From positions 1 through 8,582 of the forward strand of contig CAIYSH010000480.1 of the NCBI GenBank assembly GCA_903928755.1: a stretch of 8,582 bases of DNA, in the 5' to 3' direction. The translations under genes were made by a program, and so were the position numbers. Of this stretch, positions 6,799 to 8,582 are shown in pieces; the first letter of the stretch is position 1, and each line of letters begins with the position of its first letter. Source of the stretch: an uncultured Alphaproteobacteria bacterium. GTDB taxonomy: Bacteria > Pseudomonadota > Alphaproteobacteria > Caulobacterales > Caulobacteraceae. The notes beneath the pieces were generated by a model. That model was not told where the DNA came from and made no database searches. It saw only the letters and a program-made list of their open reading frames with translations.

Positions 6799-6932
6799 CG
6801 GCCTTCGCTGCTATGACCGGTGAAAGACAGACACCGCCCCCACCCGGTCACCCCGGCGAAGGCCGGGGCCCAGGTTGCAAGGCACAGCGACTGATCAGGG
6901 TCCGCGATACGGCCGCCGCAGGTATGACCGGG
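6799..6932. repeat. Patch of palindromic intergenic repeat modules
   Basis: This is the distal part of the 300-base gap between the ene-reductase stop and katG. Three related modules are present. Bases 6799-6820 and the reverse complement of 6844-6865 match at 18 of 22 positions, sharing CGGCCTTCGC and TGACCGG. CCCGGTCA (6843-6850) is a perfect inverted copy of TGACCGGG (6925-6932), bounding a 90-bp unit. TATGACCGG occurs directly at 6812-6820 and 6923-6931. Inside lies a tight hairpin, CCCCGGC (6851-6857) with GCCGGGG (6862-6868) and a GAAG loop. The GTCA-C-C-C-C hairpin style resembles dispersed repeats common between genes in alphaproteobacteria. No T tract follows, so it is a poor intrinsic terminator, though it may protect the 3' end of the upstream transcript. 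No open reading frame with support lies here. Confidence 0.7.
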
Positions 6933-6943
6933 AGATCCTGATC

Positions 6944-8044
6944 CTAGCTCAGCGTTGCCATGGCAGAGGCTTCGAAGTTCATCAGTTCGTCCGTGCGGCC
7001 TTCCTTGACCTTCAAGGCCCAGAGCGGGTCCTGAAGCAGGGCGCGACCGACGCCGACCAGATCGAAATCACCCCGGTCGAGCATGAACATCAGCTTGTCG
7101 AGGCTGGCGGGCTTGGAGGCTTCACCGGCATAGGAAGCAATGAATTCACCGGTCAGGCCTACGGAACCCACAGTGATGGTCGGAACCCCCGTCAGCTTCT
7201 TGGCCCAGCCGGCGAAATTCAGGTCGGAGCCTTCAAACTCCGGCTCCCAGAAACGGCGCTGCGAGCAGTGCAGGATGTCGGCACCGGCGTCGGTGAGGGT
7301 GGTGAGCCAGGCTTCCAGGGCCTTGGGATCTTCCGCCATCTTTACGGTGAAGTCCTGCTGCTTCCACTGGCTGATGCGGATGATCACCGGATAGTCAGGG
7401 CCGACGGCCTGGCGTACGGCGCGCAGGATGTCGGCGGCGAAGCGAGCGCGGCCCGGCAGGTTCTTCGAACCATAGGCGTCTTCCCGGACATTGGTGCCGT
7501 CCCAGAAGAACTGGTCGATCAGATAGCCGTGGGCACCGTGCAGCTCAATGGACTCAAAGCCCAGGGCCTTGGCTTCGGCAGCGGCGTCGGCGAAGGCACG
7601 GATGGTGTCGGCCACCTCTTCTTCGCTCATGGCTTCACCGAACTGCTTACCGGGGCTGGAGAGGCCCGAAGGGCTGTCATAGCCGCCTTCGGGGTTCCAG
7701 CTCGGGTCGCGGGAGCGGACAGCCCCGGTGTGCCACAGCTGGGGTGCCATGGCACCGCCCACGGCGTGGACCTCATCAATGACCCGCTTCCAGGCCGCAA
7801 GCTCGGTCTCGCCATGGAACCGCGGCACATTGGCGTCGTTCAGCGCCGCAGGGCGCGAAACGCCGGTGCCCTCCGAGACGATCAGGCCAACCTCGGCTGC
7901 AGCCCGACGCCTGTAATACTGGGCGACCTCTTCCGTGGCCACGCCGCCGGGGGACTTGGACCGGGTCATGGGAGCCATGACAATCCGGTTCCTGAGGTTC
8001 AGGCCCTTGAAGGACCAGGGTTGGAAAAGCGCGTTGGCAGCCAT
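6944..8044 (-). CDS. Old yellow enzyme family ene-reductase (366 aa)
   Basis: FMN-dependent NAD(P)H:flavin oxidoreductase of the old yellow enzyme/12-oxophytodienoate reductase family; such enzymes reduce C=C bonds next to carbonyl or nitro groups. It is a single TIM-barrel domain: the FMN-binding MAPMTRSK at 23-30, QLWHTGA at 102-108, the substrate-binding pair His169 and His172 with the proton donor Tyr174 in ELHGAHGYLIDQFF, Arg223 in VIIRIS, and the phosphate-binding GVGRALLQDP at 331-340. Length matches family members such as PETN reductase. There is no extra iron-sulphur domain, so it is not of the 2,4-dienoyl-CoA reductase type. The start has only a weak GGA (8053-8055, minus strand) 8 bases upstream, but the family alignment fits from residue 1. 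It is divergent from the P450 gene, which hints at shared regulation and a role in oxidising or detoxifying the same hydrophobic compounds. Natural substrate unknown. Confidence 0.93.
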   Translation of the reverse strand: MAANALFQPWSFKGLNLRNRIVMAPMTRSKSPGGVATEEVAQYYRRRAAAEVGLIVSEGTGVSRPAALNDANVPRFHGETELAAWKRVIDEVHAVGGAMAPQLWHTGAVRSRDPSWNPEGGYDSPSGLSSPGKQFGEAMSEEEVADTIRAFADAAAEAKALGFESIELHGAHGYLIDQFFWDGTNVREDAYGSKNLPGRARFAADILRAVRQAVGPDYPVIIRISQWKQQDFTVKMAEDPKALEAWLTTLTDAGADILHCSQRRFWEPEFEGSDLNFAGWAKKLTGVPTITVGSVGLTGEFIASYAGEASKPASLDKLMFMLDRGDFDLVGVGRALLQDPLWALKVKEGRTDELMNFEASAMATLS

Positions 8045-8082
8045 GGGAGGGATCCGTCAAACAGATGTTCGTGTTGAGGGCG

Positions 8083-8111
8083 GATAAAGCACGGCAAAGA
8101 GCCGCCGTCAG
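8083..8111 (-). promoter_or_regulatory. Candidate promoter of the ene-reductase gene
   Basis: On the minus strand CTGACG (8106-8111) and TTTATC (8083-8088) stand 17 bases apart and resemble -35 and -10 boxes, giving a leader of roughly 30 bases. The spacer contains a small inverted repeat, CGGC (8092-8095) and GCCG (8101-8104), where a repressor could sit. Prediction by eye. Confidence 0.4.
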
Positions 8112-8183
8112 CGAAGAAAATCTGGTGCCTTTAAGAGCTGTGCCCGCCAAGTCACGACACGGCCAAAAAACCCCGATCCGGCT

Positions 8184-8207
8184 TGCCTAAATCGGCGGAA
8201 ATAGGCA
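8184..8207. repeat. Inverted repeat TGCCTA-N12-TAGGCA in the divergent promoter region
   Basis: Perfect 6-bp arms at 8184-8189 and 8202-8207 lie about 60 bases before the P450 start and overlap a second inverted pair, CCGAT (8173-8177) with ATCGG (8191-8195). The size and position suit an operator of a dimeric regulator controlling one or both divergent genes. No regulator gene is in the window. Confidence 0.4.
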
Positions 8208-8220
8208 TCTTCCTTAACAC

Positions 8221-8229
8221 TGCTAAGAT
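8221..8229 (+). promoter_or_regulatory. Candidate extended -10 of the P450 gene
   Basis: TGCTAAGAT fits an extended -10 (TGN plus a TATAAT-like hexamer) 36 bases before the P450 start codon. No clear -35 box is present 16-18 bases upstream, where the TAGGCA arm of the inverted repeat lies. Weak prediction by eye. Confidence 0.3.
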
Positions 8230-8265
8230 AGGGGCGTTGGTCAAGGACGCCAATTGGAGAATCTC

Positions 8266-8582
8266 ATGAGCGACGGCGCTATCGACCTGAAGGCGGATGC
8301 CCGGGCCCACGCCTTTTCCATCCCCCTCGAAGACATCAATATTGTCGACGTCGAGATGTGGCGGAACGAAACCTACTGGCCCTATTTCGAGCGCCTGCGC
8401 CGGGACGACCCGGTCCATTGGCACCCGGAAGGCCAGCACGAAGATGGCCCCTTCTGGTCGGTGACCAGGTACAACGACATCATGGCCGTCGACACCAATC
8501 ACGAGGCCTTCTCGTCGGACACGAACATCACGCTTTTTGACCAAAAAGATGATTTCAAGATGCCGATGTTCATCGCCATGGA
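8266..8582 (+). CDS. Cytochrome P450, CYP153-like, N-terminal 105 residues (3' end cut)
   Basis: N-terminal part of a soluble bacterial P450. From ATG 8266, preceded by GGAGA at 8256-8260 (5 bases upstream), the frame is open to the window edge. The visible segment has the A-helix and first-sheet pattern of class I bacterial P450s: YWPYFERLRRDDPVHW at about 38-53, GPFWSVTRYNDIMAVDTN at about 61-78, EAFSSD at 80-85 and PMFIAM near the edge, which normally continues DPP-H in the family. These blocks closely resemble CYP153 enzymes, known for terminal hydroxylation of alkanes and fatty acids. The decisive I-helix, ExxR and haem-cysteine motifs are beyond the window, so the subfamily is provisional. 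CYP153 enzymes need a ferredoxin and ferredoxin reductase; neither is visible here. No membrane anchor is seen. The gene is divergent from the ene-reductase. Confidence 0.85.
   Translation, partial: MSDGAIDLKADARAHAFSIPLEDINIVDVEMWRNETYWPYFERLRRDDPVHWHPEGQHEDGPFWSVTRYNDIMAVDTNHEAFSSDTNITLFDQKDDFKMPMFIAM

Noticed and set aside
6851..6868. GC hairpin downstream of the ene-reductase as an intrinsic terminator
   Set aside because: The stem is strong but no T tract follows on either strand; it fits better as part of the palindromic repeat patch.
6875..8077. 400-codon open frame on the + strand covering the ene-reductase gene
   Set aside because: It mirrors the old yellow enzyme gene exactly, has low-complexity Gly/Val/Gln-rich composition and no family match; the minus-strand protein has clear FMN-enzyme motifs.
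1..8582. CRISPR array, defence island, prophage or transposase genes
   Set aside because: No regularly spaced direct repeats and no integrase, transposase, nuclease or helicase reading frames were found; the genes are metabolic and stress-related.

Overview
The window is a GC-rich bacterial chromosome segment carrying seven protein genes (two cut by the window edges). Gene content and style suggest an alphaproteobacterium, most likely from the Caulobacterales/Sphingomonadales neighbourhood: thyA followed by folA, a YTGGTTGMPKGVMW-type acyl-CoA ligase, a CYP153-like P450, an old yellow enzyme and palindromic GTCA-C-C-C-C intergenic repeats. This placement is an inference from family resemblance; no rRNA or tRNA gene is present to confirm it.

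Left part (1-1297, + strand): the 3' nine-tenths of thyA (thymidylate synthase), then folA (dihydrofolate reductase). ThyA turns methylene-tetrahydrofolate into dihydrofolate while making dTMP, and DHFR regenerates tetrahydrofolate, so the two form the usual folate/dTMP cycle. A weak hairpin plus a short T tract follows folA.

Middle part (1409-4410, + strand): an apparent three-gene operon of an SMP-30/gluconolactonase-family hydrolase, a single-domain globin whose start overlaps the hydrolase stop by 8 bases, and an AMP-forming acyl-CoA ligase. The pairing of lactonase, globin and ligase is not a textbook operon and is the least explained gene arrangement here. A perfect 9-bp hairpin separates this operon from the convergent katG.

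Right part (4451-8044, - strand; 8266-8582, + strand): katG (catalase-peroxidase, full length with all catalytic residues) and, upstream of it on the same strand, an old yellow enzyme family ene-reductase. The 300-base gap between them holds an AT-rich katG promoter with a candidate OxyR operator, and a patch of palindromic repeat modules. The old yellow enzyme gene is divergent from the 5' end of a cytochrome P450 resembling the CYP153 alkane/fatty-acid terminal hydroxylases; the shared 221-base intergenic region carries several inverted repeats.

Taken together, the accessory genes look like a lipid or terpenoid/alkane oxidation neighbourhood (P450, acyl-CoA ligase, ene-reductase, lactonase) next to a peroxide-defence gene. 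Three unrelated haem proteins (globin, KatG, P450) lie within about 6.3 kb. I see no CRISPR array, phage, transposase or clear undescribed defence system; the most interesting leads are the globin operon, the katG control region and the intergenic repeat patch.
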